Shown here: piece by piece, positions 37,365 to 48,129 of the stretch | Position numbering within the stretch: the stretch's first letter is position 1 | Layout: each line of letters opens with the position of its first letter | From: Nitrosophilus alvini | GTDB lineage: Bacteria; Campylobacterota; Campylobacteria; Campylobacterales; Nitratiruptoraceae | Direction of reading: 5' to 3' | NCBI RefSeq assembly: GCF_015100395.1 | Contig: NZ_AP022847.1 | Coordinates: 622,501 to 686,500 of the forward strand | Length of the DNA stretch: 64,000 nt | The notes under the pieces: model-generated | Told to the model about the DNA's origin: nothing | The model's database searches: none | What the model saw: only the letters and a program-made list of their open reading frames with translations | Position numbers and translations under genes: made by a program

Positions 37365-37421
37365 GTCTTCTAATATCCCAAATTTATCAATTGCTAAAGA
37401 GTTTTTTAGTAGAATAATTAA

Positions 37422-38165
<744 letters not shown>

Positions 38166-38181
38166 TATATAAGGAGTGGAT

Positions 38182-38391
38182 GTGAGACTGGAAAAAATTG
38201 CTGCAAAAGCATTGGAAAGGGCAAATTTTGACAGATATATGCTTTCTGTAGCGGTTGCGAAAAGAGCAAATGAGCTTGCGGCCGGAGAAAAGCCTGTTAT
38301 AGATGTGGATATTAAAAAGTATAAATATACCGATATCGCTTTAATGGAAATTGCCGAAGGCGTTGTAAAGATAGAGATTGAGAGGATATAG
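38182..38391 (+). CDS. rpoZ: RNA polymerase omega subunit
   Basis: Small assembly subunit of RNA polymerase, 69 residues from GTG at 38182, which gives the expected VRLEKIAAKAL N-terminus and sits five bases after aaggag. The earlier GTG at 38176 overlaps that site. The conserved segment RYMLSVAVAKRANELA is near residues 18-33. The gene lies directly before spoT, a classic pairing linked to ppGpp signalling. Confidence 0.92.
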   Translation: MRLEKIAAKALERANFDRYMLSVAVAKRANELAAGEKPVIDVDIKKYKYTDIALMEIAEGVVKIEIERI

Positions 38392-38409
38392 GTAGGCTCA
38401 GGAAAGGCA

Positions 38410-40554
38410 GTGAAAGAACTAGTAGAACGGATAAAAAAGTGCAAGAATATTACAGATGCTAAAAAACTTCTTTTTGAAGTAACTGAAAAAAATCCCAAAA
38501 TAGAATATGCACTTAATTTCTGTATCAAGGCACATGAGAATCAGTTTAGAAAAAGCGGTGAACCCTATGCGGTTCATCCTATACTTGTAGCTTCCATAGT
38601 AGCTTTTCTGAGTCGCGATGAAACTATGATAATTTCCGCACTTTTGCATGATGTGGTGGAGGATACTGAAAAGAGTATAGAGGATATCAGAAGAGATTTC
38701 GGTTCAGATGTGGCCCAGATGGTGGAAGGGCTTACAAAAATAGTCGAAATCAGAGACACTAAGCTTATACCTTCTACTTCAAACGAAAAACTTATAACCT
38801 CAGCGTTGTCTTTTAGAAAGATGCTTTTGGCATCTATTGAGGATGTGAGAGTTCTTGTTATAAAACTGTGTGACAGACTTCACAATATGCTGACTCTTGA
38901 TGCACTTCCGCCTAACAAACAAAAACGGATAGCCGAAGAGACACTCGTAGTTTATGCTCCAATTGCTCATAGGTTGGGAATCGCTTCACTCAAAAACATA
39001 CTTGAAGATACGAGTTTTTACTATATTTTTCCTGAAGAGTATAAAAAGATAGATGATTATATGCAGTCACACAAACTTGAACTGCAGCTAAAAATAAACT
39101 CTTTTATAGATAAAGTTAAAAAACTGATGGTCAAAAACGGTTTCAGGGAGAAAGATTTTGAGATAATCGGAAGAATAAAGCACTACTACTCCATACATTT
39201 AAAACTACAGAGAAAAGGTATATCTATTGAAGAGATTTTAGACCTGCTTGCAATCAGGATTTTAACAAACAAAGAGCTTGATTGCTATAAAGTGCTGGGT
39301 ATTATACATCTAAATTTCAATCCTCTTATAATGAGATTTAAGGACTATATAGCGATACCTAAAGAGAACGGATATCAGACAATACATACGACAATTTTTG
39401 ACAATATTTCCATTTTCGAAGTGCAGATAAGAACCTATGAGATGCATAAAACTGCAGAGTTCGGCGTTGCCGCACACTGGAAATATAAAATAGGCAGTAA
39501 CAATATAAATCTGGCATGGTTACAAAATCTAAAATATCAAAATGACAATATAGAAGAGTTTTATGAGCTTGTAAAAAATGATCTATACAGTGAAGACATA
39601 TCTGTTTTTTCTCCAAGAGGAGACCTTTTTACGCTTCCACGAGGAGCAGTAGCGCTTGATTTTGCATATGCGGTACATACGGATATAGGTAGCAGGGCAA
39701 AAGAGGTTTATATAAATAAGCAGAAGAGTACGCTTCTGACTGAGCTTAAAAATGGTGATATTGTTCGCATAGTTACAAGCGATAAGCCGATACTCAGATG
39801 CAGTTGGATAGATGCGGTAAAGACATCGAAAGCAAAAAATCATATGAGACAGGTTTGCAAACAGAAAATCAAAGAGATAGACTCAAATATTGCTCTTAAT
39901 ATCCTCTCCTCAGAACTTAGAGTAGAAAGAGATTACATAGAGTCATGGATAGATAAAAATCAGCTTCAAAACGTTATCTATAAACTTCCCAAAGATGCAA
40001 ATTTTTTTAAAGAGATAAAAAACAGATATCTTAGCGAACTTAGACGTACAAAAAAAATACTGCCGTTCATTGGAGGCAAAAATATAAAACTTAAAAGGAT
40101 TGAGAAAGAGAATTTTGTTATATATACCAGTTTCTCAATTAATCAGATAGAGTTTGACTACTGCTGTAATCCAAAACGAGGGGATGAAATAGTCTCTATT
40201 AAAAAGGGGAACAAAGCAATAATTCATCATAAATTGTGTGAAAGAGCTCAGGATATGATAAGAAGCGGGGAACCTATGCTCTATGTGAAGTGGTCTAAAC
40301 AAAATCCCAATAGATTTAGACTTATAGTCTCCCTCGCAAACAAAAAAGGTGCACTTGCAAATTTCTTGCATTATTTGGCAAAACTTGATATAAATGTGGT
40401 TTCCATTGAACTGGGACGTAAACTTGAATCAAGCAACTTCTGTGAGCTTGAGTTTGAGAGTAGGATAGACGACATCGAAACGCTTAGAAAGAAAATTGAA
40501 TCGAAAAACAAAATTATTGAGTTTATCAGCTGTAACGATGCATATAAAAGGTAA
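38410..40554 (+). CDS. spoT: Bifunctional (p)ppGpp synthetase/hydrolase
   Basis: Makes and degrades the stringent-response alarmone. It has 714 residues. The HD hydrolase domain (about 35-190) retains HP...ALLHDVVEDT. The RelA/SpoT synthetase domain (about 230-345) contains RIKHYYSIHLKLQRKG. A TGS domain (about 395-455) begins with DISVFSPRGDLFTLPRG, and an ACT domain occupies the C-terminus (about 635-714). Campylobacterota usually carry a single such enzyme. The start is GTG at 38410 after an aggaaagg site. Confidence 0.95.
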   Translation: MKELVERIKKCKNITDAKKLLFEVTEKNPKIEYALNFCIKAHENQFRKSGEPYAVHPILVASIVAFLSRDETMIISALLHDVVEDTEKSIEDIRRDFGSDVAQMVEGLTKIVEIRDTKLIPSTSNEKLITSALSFRKMLLASIEDVRVLVIKLCDRLHNMLTLDALPPNKQKRIAEETLVVYAPIAHRLGIASLKNILEDTSFYYIFPEEYKKIDDYMQSHKLELQLKINSFIDKVKKLMVKNGFREKDFEIIGRIKHYYSIHLKLQRKGISIEEILDLLAIRILTNKELDCYKVLGIIHLNFNPLIMRFKDYIAIPKENGYQTIHTTIFDNISIFEVQIRTYEMHKTAEFGVAAHWKYKIGSNNINLAWLQNLKYQNDNIEEFYELVKNDLYSEDISVFSPRGDLFTLPRGAVALDFAYAVHTDIGSRAKEVYINKQKSTLLTELKNGDIVRIVTSDKPILRCSWIDAVKTSKAKNHMRQVCKQKIKEIDSNIALNILSSELRVERDYIESWIDKNQLQNVIYKLPKDANFFKEIKNRYLSELRRTKKILPFIGGKNIKLKRIEKENFVIYTSFSINQIEFDYCCNPKRGDEIVSIKKGNKAIIHHKLCERAQDMIRSGEPMLYVKWSKQNPNRFRLIVSLANKKGALANFLHYLAKLDINVVSIELGRKLESSNFCELEFESRIDDIETLRKKIESKNKIIEFISCNDAYKR

Positions 40555-40572
40555 CAATCGAAAGGGTGTTGA

Positions 40573-41775
40573 ATGGTAAAAGAGGCGTTAGCTGAGATAA
40601 AGAGAGGTACTGCAGAGATAATAGATGAAGAGAGAATCGAAAATCTGCTTAAAGAGTATTTTGAAAAAAACAAACACTATTTTGTCAAAGTAGGATTTGA
40701 TCCGACTGCACCGGATCTTCATCTGGGACATACGGTGCTTTTGCAAAAACTTGCCACATTTCAGCGATACGGCGGTATAGTACAGTTTATAATAGGCGAC
40801 TTTACCGCTATGATTGGTGATCCAACCGGCAAAAGCGAAACGAGAAAAAAACTTGACAGAGAGACTGTTCTTGAAAATGCAAAAAGTTATCAGGAACAGG
40901 TATTCAAGATACTCGATCCGGATAAAACGCATGTGCTTTTCAATTCGCATTGGATAGAGAAACTGGGAGCAAGCGGAATAGTAGAACTAACTACACTTTT
41001 CAGTGTTGCAAGAATGCTTGAGCGTGATGACTTTGAAAAGAGATACAAAAGCGGCTCACCCATATCTATAAGCGAATTTATATATCCTCTTCTTCAGGGT
41101 TATGACAGTGTTTATCTCAAAAGCGATATAGAGATCGGAGGTACTGATCAGAAGTTCAATCTGCTTATGGGCAGACATCTGCAACGAAGCTATAACATAG
41201 GAAAAGAGCAGGCAGTGCTTATGATGCCTATACTCGAAGGGCTTGACGGCGTTCAGAAAATGAGTAAAAGTCTTGGAAACTATATCGGCGTTACAGACGA
41301 GCCTAATGAGATGTATGCTAAAATAATGAGTATATCGGATGAGTTGATGTGGAGGTATTTTGAGCTATTGAGTTCAAAAACTCTCGAGGAGATAAGAGTT
41401 CTGAAAGAGGGAGTCCAAAAGGGCAAAGTTCATCCAAAATATGCTAAAGAGCTACTTGCAGTTGAAATAACAGCAAGATTTCACGGTGATGAAGCGGCAC
41501 ACAAAGCCAAAGAGGAGTTTGACAGGGTCCATAAAAAAGGAGATATACCAAGCGATATTTCCGAATATGAGATGGCGGGTCCTGTATGGATTGCCAAAGC
41601 TCTGGTGGAGTGCGGGATAGAGCCTTCCACTTCACAGGCAAGGCGTGATATAAATGCCGGAGCGGTAAGGGTGAACAGAGAAAAGATAAACGACATGAAT
41701 CTTCAGTTGGAGCCAGGAGAGTATATCCTCCAGGTTGGAAAAAGAAAATTCGCAAAACTAAAGGTAACAAAGTGA
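40573..41775 (+). CDS. tyrS: Tyrosine--tRNA ligase
   Basis: Class I synthetase charging tRNA-Tyr. It has 400 residues of the TyrRS-Z (longer-insert) kind. The HIGH motif appears as HLGHT (about residue 51), and KMSKS is at about residue 231. A C-terminal S4 domain (about 335-400) is visible in [19 protein letters not shown]. It follows spoT after 18 bases with an aaagggtg site, and its last four bases overlap the start of the next gene. Confidence 0.96.
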   Translation: MVKEALAEIKRGTAEIIDEERIENLLKEYFEKNKHYFVKVGFDPTAPDLHLGHTVLLQKLATFQRYGGIVQFIIGDFTAMIGDPTGKSETRKKLDRETVLENAKSYQEQVFKILDPDKTHVLFNSHWIEKLGASGIVELTTLFSVARMLERDDFEKRYKSGSPISISEFIYPLLQGYDSVYLKSDIEIGGTDQKFNLLMGRHLQRSYNIGKEQAVLMMPILEGLDGVQKMSKSLGNYIGVTDEPNEMYAKIMSISDELMWRYFELLSSKTLEEIRVLKEGVQKGKVHPKYAKELLAVEITARFHGDEAAHKAKEEFDRVHKKGDIPSDISEYEMAGPVWIAKALVECGIEPSTSQARRDINAGAVRVNREKINDMNLQLEPGEYILQVGKRKFAKLKVTK

Positions 41776-42863
41776 GCCTACCATCATTGAAAATAGGAAA
41801 GCACCATTTAAAATTTCCCATTGTACAGGGAGGTATGGGGTTAGGTATAAGCTGGGACAGGCTTGCCGGCTCAGTATCCAAAGAGGGCGGTCTAGGAGTT
41901 ATAAGCTGTGTCGGAACAGGTTATTATGAAAATATGAGCTATGTAGATAAAGAAATTATAGGCAGACCGCTTGAAGTAGAAAACTTCTATTCAAGAAAAG
42001 CTCTTTTTAAAATATTTGAAAACGCTAGAAAAATATGCGGTGATGCACCTTTAGGGGCAAATATACTCTATGCGATAAATGATTATGGTAGAGTTGTAAG
42101 AGATGCGTGTGAAGCAGGTGCGGATATTATTATAACTGGTGCAGGACTTCCCACGAATATGCCTGAATTTACGGCAGATTTTCCAGATGTAGCGCTTGTT
42201 CCTATAGTATCATCTGCAAAAGCACTGAAAATTATCTGCAAAAGATGGAAGCAAAGATATGACAAGCTGCCCGATGCCGTCGTTGTTGAAGGGCCGCTTA
42301 GCGGCGGGCATCAGGGCTTTACATATGAGCAGTGTTTTATGGATGAGTATCAGCTTGAAAATATTGTACCCGAAGTAATAGAAGAAGCAAAAAAATGGGG
42401 AGATATTCCCGTTATTGCTGCCGGAGGTATCTGGGACAGAGACGATATCTTAAAATTTCTCGCTCTTGGAGCCGCTGGAGTTCAGATAGGGACAAGATTT
42501 ATTGGCACTCATGAATGCGATGCCAGTGACACATTTAAAGAGATACTTTTAAATGCGAAAAAAGAGGATATTCTGCTTTTAAAGTCTCCCGTAGGATATC
42601 CTGCACGGGGAGTAAAAACCAATCTGATAGACTTGATAAATGAAAGGTCAGGTCCTCCTATTAAATGTATTAGTAACTGTGTAGCTCCCTGCAACAGAGG
42701 CGTTGAGGCAAAAGAGGTCGGTTTTTGCATAGCTGACAGACTGGGCGACGCATATATGGGAAACACTCAGACAGGTCTGTATTTCAGTGGGTCAAATGGC
42801 TATCGTCTGAATGAAATAATATCCGTAAAAGAGCTTATGAAGAAACTCGTAGAGGGAGAATAA
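41772..42863 (+). CDS. Nitronate monooxygenase-like FMN oxidoreductase
   Basis: A 363-residue TIM-barrel flavoprotein of the 2-nitropropane dioxygenase/NMO family. Typical segments are [12 protein letters not shown] at the N-terminus, [13 protein letters not shown] near residue 173 (FMN phosphate region and catalytic His), [10 protein letters not shown] near 217, and [11 protein letters not shown] near 235. A cysteine-rich motif, [12 protein letters not shown] (about residue 298), is common in the anaerobic subgroup. The true substrate is often not a nitronate; it may relate to enoyl reduction (FabK-like). GTG start overlapping tyrS by four bases. Confidence 0.88.
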   Translation: MSLPSLKIGKHHLKFPIVQGGMGLGISWDRLAGSVSKEGGLGVISCVGTGYYENMSYVDKEIIGRPLEVENFYSRKALFKIFENARKICGDAPLGANILYAINDYGRVVRDACEAGADIIITGAGLPTNMPEFTADFPDVALVPIVSSAKALKIICKRWKQRYDKLPDAVVVEGPLSGGHQGFTYEQCFMDEYQLENIVPEVIEEAKKWGDIPVIAAGGIWDRDDILKFLALGAAGVQIGTRFIGTHECDASDTFKEILLNAKKEDILLLKSPVGYPARGVKTNLIDLINERSGPPIKCISNCVAPCNRGVEAKEVGFCIADRLGDAYMGNTQTGLYFSGSNGYRLNEIISVKELMKKLVEGE

Positions 42864-42864
42864 T

Positions 42865-44313
42865 ATCAAACGGCTCCTTTTTTTTCTTCTGTTTGCTATA
42901 TCTCTATTTTCAGCGGATTTACAAGAGATTGCCAAGGCAAGAGCAGAATTCTCTTCGCCTGACAAAGAGGTAGTCTACAAAGCGTATAACAGAATCAAAA
43001 ACATCTATATCAACGCTCTTTTGGAAGGTGATGAAAAAGCTGTAATCGAGTCTCTCAAAAGCCTCATAGAAGGTGCGAAAATACTCGGTTACGATGCAAC
43101 CGAATACAAGAAAAAACTAAAAAATTTTGAGAGTAAAGGCAAGAAATCAGCCAAAAAGAAAAAAGTAGCTTCGAAAAAGATAGAGAGAGAAAAAAAAGAG
43201 AAAAAAAAGAGTGAAAAAATTCGGTTTTCAAAATCTTCAAAGAGAGCCGTTTTAAAATCCGTAAAATTTGAGCCTAAAAAAGTTATATTTGAATTTTCCA
43301 GACAATTGGATAAAAAAGAGATTAGGTTTTTCAAACTCAACAAAAAAACCTATAAAGATGTATATGATATAAAAGGGGTCTGGCCTCGAAACTATAGAAA
43401 GTATAATCTTTCAACCGTTAAAGAGCTTAGAATTGCGCAGTTTGACAAAGAGCGTATAAGAGTTGTTTTTGAAGATAAGAAGCCTATAAAAAGCAGTTAT
43501 AAAATAGATGGAAAAAGTATCGTCTTTTATCTGAACAGTTCCGCTCCTTCAAAATCCAAAATCCAAAATACAAAAAAGAGAATCCAGGCAAAGAGTGTTT
43601 CAAAAAACGCTCCTTCTTCCGTTTTTTACAGAATCAACAAAATTGTTGTTATAGACCCGGGACATGGCGGTAAAGATGTGGGAGCGGTGGGATATAAAAG
43701 AAAAAGAGAGAAAGATGCCGTTTTGGCGATTGCAAAAAGAGTGTATAAAGAGCTAAAAAAACGGGGATATAAGGTGTATCTAACAAGAAGCAGGGATAAA
43801 TTTGTCAATTTGAGGTCAAGAACAAAATATGCGAACAGAAAAAAAGCCGATATATTTATTTCTATCCATGCAAATGCGGCACCCAAAAAGAGTAAATATC
43901 TCTCTATGAAAGGAATAGAAACATTCTTTTTATCCCCTGCAAGAAGCAAAAGAGCCAAAGATGTTGCTGCTTTAGAGAACAAAGTGGAGCTTTCATCAAT
44001 GGGTTATTACTCAAAAATGACATTTTTAAACTTTCTTAACAGAGAAAGGATAATCGCTTCAAACAAACTAGCAATCGATATACAAAAATGGGTACTTTCA
44101 AATCTTAGAATGCATTTCAGAGGAGTCCAGGACGGAGGGGTAAGAGAAGCACCTTTTTGGGTACTTGTAGGTGCACAGATGCCCTCTGTCCTCGTAGAGG
44201 TAGGATATATAACTAATCCAACAGAAGCAAAAAGACTTTTCAATCCGCTCTATCAAAAACTTCTTGCCCAGGGTATTGCAGACGGCATAGACAGCTATTT
44301 TGAAAAAAATTGA
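42865..44313 (+). CDS. amiC: N-acetylmuramoyl-L-alanine amidase (AmiC-like), probable ATC start
   Basis: Periplasmic zinc amidase that cleaves septal peptidoglycan, probably activated by the EnvC-like protein at 36159. Read from ATC at 42865 it has 482 residues: a clear signal peptide (KRLLFFLLFAISLFSA, residues 2-17), a lysine-rich linker, an AMIN-like domain (about 135-225), and an Amidase_3 domain (about 255-480). Zinc and catalytic residues lie in VVIDPGHGG, SIHANA and LVEVGYITN. A GAGGGAG site lies six bases before the ATC. No ATG, GTG or TTG exists in frame from the upstream stop (42850) until TTG at 43021, which would delete the signal peptide. The reported start is therefore inferred. 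Confidence 0.85.
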   Translation: MKRLLFFLLFAISLFSADLQEIAKARAEFSSPDKEVVYKAYNRIKNIYINALLEGDEKAVIESLKSLIEGAKILGYDATEYKKKLKNFESKGKKSAKKKKVASKKIEREKKEKKKSEKIRFSKSSKRAVLKSVKFEPKKVIFEFSRQLDKKEIRFFKLNKKTYKDVYDIKGVWPRNYRKYNLSTVKELRIAQFDKERIRVVFEDKKPIKSSYKIDGKSIVFYLNSSAPSKSKIQNTKKRIQAKSVSKNAPSSVFYRINKIVVIDPGHGGKDVGAVGYKRKREKDAVLAIAKRVYKELKKRGYKVYLTRSRDKFVNLRSRTKYANRKKADIFISIHANAAPKKSKYLSMKGIETFFLSPARSKRAKDVAALENKVELSSMGYYSKMTFLNFLNRERIIASNKLAIDIQKWVLSNLRMHFRGVQDGGVREAPFWVLVGAQMPSVLVEVGYITNPTEAKRLFNPLYQKLLAQGIADGIDSYFEKN

Positions 44314-44491
44314 CATGTCACTTTTTTGACTGTGTAGAAACTACTCACTTCAAACCGTTTTTTCTCTATAAAAAATTTTTAAAACAATCATCAAAATTTC
44401 TTGGTTATTATTCTAATGGTTTTACAAAATAGCGGTATAGCCGCAATTTACCTTATGTTATTCATAATTTAAAATTATAAAAGGAGATTTG

Positions 44492-45823
44492 ATGAAGAGA
44501 CTTTCTATCGTTGCGCTGCTTCTATTGGGAAGCACAGGGTTCGCTGCTGATTCTCTGGATAGCTGGTTTAAAGAAGGCAAAGGTTACGGGAATATTAAAT
44601 ATTACTATATTGAGACAAACAAAGATTATCTAGATGGAACAGACAGTTCTGCACATGCAAACTCTATTGGCGGACAGTTAGGATATAAAACAGGAAAATG
44701 GAATGGAGTAAGTGCGGCAATTACAATGATGACTACAAATCCTTTCTGGCTGCCCGGTAAAGTCGATACGTCCATTATAGGCAGAGACAACGGACTTACA
44801 GGAGGTAATCCTGAAAAAGGGTTTGCTGTTGTGGGTGAGGCCTATTTGGATTACAGTAAAAATGACTGGTCTTTATCATACGGAAGAAAAGTGATAAAAA
44901 CTCCGCTTATAAACGCAAAAGAGGTAAGGATGCTACCCAGTGCCGTAGAGGGTGCATTTGCAAATATGAAACTAGAATACGGTACAAAAATAGAAGCTGC
45001 ATATCTTCAAAGATTCAAGCAAAGAACATCTGACAACTTTATGAATATTGTAAAACATGCACTAGGTGATCTGACAAAAGATATAACAGGATCTGATACT
45101 GGAAATGTAGCAATGCTCGGTGCCATATATTCGAAAAAAAATTATACTTTAAAAATATATGATTACTACTCTAAAGATTTTATAAACTCCGTATATCTTC
45201 AAAGTGATTTTAAAAACTCTCTTTCAAACGGTATCTCCTATAAGGCATCTTTCCAGTATATAGGTCAAAGAAGTATAGGAAATGCAGATGATAATCTGGC
45301 GATTGCCGGTTCTGTAACCGGAGGCAAAGATATAAATACAGATGCTTTCGGTGCAAAAGTTGCTTTGACACAAGAAGAAAGTACACTAAGCCTGGCTTAC
45401 ACAAAAGTACTTAAAGATGAAAATTCTCACGACTCGCTTGTTTTACCGTGGGACGGAACGCCTCTTTTTACAAATATGATTACGGCAAACAATCTTTTTC
45501 AGTCAAATTACGGTAAAGCGCTTAAGAGTGACAGTGCTTATATAGGAGGTACTCAGGGTGTAAGAGTTGGATATACGCAAGGATTTGATTTTACCGGAGT
45601 CAAAGGTTTTAAGACTACTATAGCATACGCACTTTTTACAAACGGCAGGTTTCCTGAGTCGCAAAGAGATATAAATGCTGTGATAAGTTATTCTAAGAAT
45701 AATTACTCTATAGCTCTTAAAGGCATCTGGGTTGACAACCCCACTTCTGCTGCAGCGGATGGAACTGTATCTCAGATAGATTCTATGGCACAATACAGAG
45801 TTATTGCCAACTATAAATTTTAA
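44492..45823 (+). CDS. OprD-like outer-membrane porin
   Basis: A 443-residue beta-barrel protein with a signal peptide (about 1-18, ending FAAD) and a terminal aromatic residue (YKF), the usual signal for outer-membrane insertion. The strand pattern and segments such as GQLGYKTGKWNGVS and LSYGRKVIKTPLINAKEVRMLPSAVEGA are typical of the OprD/Opr family of specific porins found in Campylobacterota. Substrate unknown. ATG at 44492 is chosen over the TTG at 44489 because it fits aaggag. The upstream 178 bases contain a perfect palindrome, ATAATTT-A-AAATTAT (44464-44478), and a GCGG/CCGC hairpin at 44432-44444 that could be regulatory. Confidence 0.88.
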   Translation: MKRLSIVALLLLGSTGFAADSLDSWFKEGKGYGNIKYYYIETNKDYLDGTDSSAHANSIGGQLGYKTGKWNGVSAAITMMTTNPFWLPGKVDTSIIGRDNGLTGGNPEKGFAVVGEAYLDYSKNDWSLSYGRKVIKTPLINAKEVRMLPSAVEGAFANMKLEYGTKIEAAYLQRFKQRTSDNFMNIVKHALGDLTKDITGSDTGNVAMLGAIYSKKNYTLKIYDYYSKDFINSVYLQSDFKNSLSNGISYKASFQYIGQRSIGNADDNLAIAGSVTGGKDINTDAFGAKVALTQEESTLSLAYTKVLKDENSHDSLVLPWDGTPLFTNMITANNLFQSNYGKALKSDSAYIGGTQGVRVGYTQGFDFTGVKGFKTTIAYALFTNGRFPESQRDINAVISYSKNNYSIALKGIWVDNPTSAAADGTVSQIDSMAQYRVIANYKF

Positions 45824-45825
45824 AT

Positions 45826-45845
45826 TACCGGGGATTACCCCGGTA
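45826..45845. terminator. Bidirectional terminator between the porin and ppa
   Basis: TACCGGGG / CCCCGGTA, a perfect 8-bp stem with an ATTA loop, lies three bases after the porin stop and four before the ppa stop. A/T-rich tails flank it on both sides. Confidence 0.75.
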
Positions 45846-45848
45846 TAT

Positions 45849-46367
45849 TTATTTGAATGCCTCTATAGCTTCCTGGAGAATTTTTTCAGCTTCTTCTTTT
45901 CCTTTGAAATCTTTAACTTTTACCCACTTATTTGGTTCAAGCATTTTATATGTTTCAAAAAAGTTTTTTATTTTTTCCAATGTAGCTTTAGGAAGGTCGT
46001 TAATTGATTTTATCTCCTCAAATGCGGGATCTACTTTTGTAACAGGAACCGCCAATAGTTTCTCGTCCATTCCACTCTCATCTTCCATTATAAGCACACC
46101 GATAAGTCTGCATTTGATAACGCTACCTGCCTGAAGAGGGTAGTCGTTCAATACCAGTATATCCGCAGGGTCTCCGTCGTTTGCGAGAGTATTAGGAACA
46201 AAGCCGTAATTTGCGGGATAAAACATTGCGCTGTAAAGAACTCTGTCTACAAAAACAGCTCCGCTCTCTTTGTCTATCTCATATTTTATATTCGAACCGT
46301 AAGGTATCTCTATAAGAGCATGCACCTTGTCTGGATTTTCTCCATAACCTATTTTATTGATATCCAT
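45849..46367 (-). CDS. ppa: Inorganic pyrophosphatase (family I)
   Basis: Hydrolyses pyrophosphate to drive biosynthetic reactions. It has 172 residues, normal for bacterial family I enzymes. The signature with metal-binding aspartates reads DGDPADILVL (about residues 65-74). NYGFVPNTL precedes it. From memory, ppa-adk-aspS is a conserved order in C. jejuni; here two extra genes lie between ppa and adk. Confidence 0.96.
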   Translation of the reverse strand: MDINKIGYGENPDKVHALIEIPYGSNIKYEIDKESGAVFVDRVLYSAMFYPANYGFVPNTLANDGDPADILVLNDYPLQAGSVIKCRLIGVLIMEDESGMDEKLLAVPVTKVDPAFEEIKSINDLPKATLEKIKNFFETYKMLEPNKWVKVKDFKGKEEAEKILQEAIEAFK

Positions 46368-46398
46368 ACACTCTCCTATTTAATAATTTTGAAGTGGT

Positions 46399-46404
46399 AT
46401 TATA
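46399..46404 (-). promoter_or_regulatory. Candidate -10 box for ppa
   Basis: An exact TATAAT on the minus strand, 31 bases before the ppa start, giving ppa its own promoter separate from the upstream adk group. Confidence 0.4.
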
Positions 46405-46466
46405 TAACAACTATCATATATATACTATTATGCTATTTTAAGAACAGCAATGAGACAATAGTTTGA

Positions 46467-46742
46467 TCAGAGGATTTCATAAGATATAGAGTATTCGATA
46501 TCACTGAAGTATCTGTTTAAAATTTTTTCAATATTTTGAATTTTTTTGTGTGTATACTCCTCTCCTAAAGACAAAAACACAACAGCAAGTTCTCCCTCTT
46601 TTGGATATTCGCTTGAGATATCAAGGATTGAAACATTTAGTTTTGATAATCTCTCTTTTATAGAGTTTAATATCTTTCTTCTGCCCTTTAGACTTTGTAT
46701 ATAAGGAAAATCAAGAGTAATCAGTAAATTTACTATCTGCAA
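46467..46742 (-). CDS. DUF503 family protein
   Basis: A 91-residue protein. The N-terminal half carries the DUF503 pattern: a hydrophobic strand, then SLKGRRKILNSIKERL and VSILDIS. The family is of unknown function, often next to ribosome or translation genes. The start is TTG at 46742 and overlaps the end of the preceding cinA-like gene by ten bases, so translation is likely coupled. Confidence 0.8.
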   Translation of the reverse strand: MQIVNLLITLDFPYIQSLKGRRKILNSIKERLSKLNVSILDISSEYPKEGELAVVFLSLGEEYTHKKIQNIEKILNRYFSDIEYSISYEIL

Positions 46743-47491
46743 TTTTCGCCTTCAGTATATTTGATACCTTTTTCGTCCAGTCTTTTTTTATAGTAATCAA
46801 ACCACTGTTTGGCTTCTTTTTTGTCTTTGTGAGCTATAGATATGACGGCACTGTACTTGCCGTTTTTAATAACAGGAAGACTGGAAAACTCTATATCTTT
46901 AGGAATCTCTTTCATTATATCTATCATGCTGTTTTCACTGGCTTCCACACACATGCTGAGCCTGGTTTTCTCACCGGCTTTTGGAAAGAATTTTTCAAGA
47001 GCCTCGATAATCATTGGATGAGCCATTTCCGGAAAACCTGGAACAAAAAAGAAACGCCTCTCAAGATAAAAGCCGGGAACTTTGTTTACAGGGTTGCTCA
47101 GAAGACCCGCGTTTATTGGCAGATTTGACATTTCAATCCTGTATGGATAGGCATCTTTGCCAAATCTTTCTATGATGAGTTTTTTTGCCTCTTCGTTTAC
47201 TTCCTTCTTGCCCCCTGTAAACACTTTGGCGGCTACATCTCTTGTATAGTCGTCAGGCGTCGCTCCTATGCCTCCGAAACTGAACATGACAGAGTTTGGG
47301 TCCGCTTTTACAAGATTGAAAATCTTTTCTATCAGATCGGGATCGTCTTCTATGAAAAAAACAGCTTTAAGTTCCAAGTTTCTTTTTAAAAGTTCATTTT
47401 TAACAAATTCAAAATGTTTATCTTTACGTCTGCCGTTAAGAATTTCCGTCCCTATGATAACAGTATAGAAATTTGGACTTTCAATCTTCAA
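46733..47491 (-). CDS. CinA N-terminal-like / molybdopterin-binding domain protein
   Basis: A 252-residue protein with the MoCF/molybdopterin-binding fold. IIGTEILNGRRKD and FSFGGIGATPDDYTRD match the N-terminal half of competence/damage-inducible CinA; the C-terminal deamidase domain of full CinA is absent. PGFYLERRFFFVPGFPEMAHPM is also a CinA-type segment. Stand-alone versions may process nucleotide or cofactor pyrophosphates (an ADP-ribose pyrophosphatase activity has been reported for CinA relatives). Sits between adk and the DUF503 gene. Confidence 0.85.
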   Translation of the reverse strand: MKIESPNFYTVIIGTEILNGRRKDKHFEFVKNELLKRNLELKAVFFIEDDPDLIEKIFNLVKADPNSVMFSFGGIGATPDDYTRDVAAKVFTGGKKEVNEEAKKLIIERFGKDAYPYRIEMSNLPINAGLLSNPVNKVPGFYLERRFFFVPGFPEMAHPMIIEALEKFFPKAGEKTRLSMCVEASENSMIDIMKEIPKDIEFSSLPVIKNGKYSAVISIAHKDKKEAKQWFDYYKKRLDEKGIKYTEGENCR

Positions 47492-47504
47492 TTTAGACCT
47501 TTGA

Positions 47505-48077
47505 TTATATTTTTGACTTTATGAACTCTTCCATTTCGTCCACTATCTCTTCGATTCCTCTTTCTCCATTGATCTTTTTAAGAAGGCCTTTTGATTCATA
47601 AAATTTTTCTATTTCAGGTAGAGGCTCAAGATAAACTTTCATTCTGTTGTTGAAAACTTCTACGTTGTCATCTGCGCCTCTGGCTCGCCCAAGGACTCTC
47701 TCTTTTGCTGTCTCTTCACTAACTTCTACTTCAATAACGGCCTCTAGTTTTATATCAGGCTCTTTTTTAAGAATTTCATCAAGAGCTTTCATCTGTTCAA
47801 CGCTTCTTGGAAAACCGTCTATAAGTATAATGTCCTTGTCGCTATTTTTTATAGCGCTAACTATTGTGTCAATGACGATATCCAGAGGAACAAGTTTGCC
47901 TTCATTGACAAAACTGCCTATTAATGCTCCCAATTGTGTCCCTTTTGCCATCTCTTCTCTAAGCAGTTCACCTGTAGAGTAATGAGCTATAAGCTCCTCG
48001 TTTCTTTTGGCGATAAGATTTGCATCTGTTGTTTTACCGCTTCCTGGTGCTCCTATTATCAAAAACAGTTTTTTCAT
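47505..48077 (-). CDS. adk: Adenylate kinase
   Basis: Interconverts AMP, ADP and ATP. It has 190 residues, the short-lid form. The P-loop is GAPGSGKTT (residues 8-16). DGFPRS (about residue 84) and GRARGADDN (about residue 129) are the AMP-binding and LID-hinge signatures. A ttaaggag site precedes the ATG. Confidence 0.96.
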   Translation of the reverse strand: MKKLFLIIGAPGSGKTTDANLIAKRNEELIAHYSTGELLREEMAKGTQLGALIGSFVNEGKLVPLDIVIDTIVSAIKNSDKDIILIDGFPRSVEQMKALDEILKKEPDIKLEAVIEVEVSEETAKERVLGRARGADDNVEVFNNRMKVYLEPLPEIEKFYESKGLLKKINGERGIEEIVDEMEEFIKSKI

Positions 48078-48129
48078 CTATTTCTCCTTAAATTCGTAAT
48101 TAGTTAATTGGTGTATGGGTGTATCCCAT

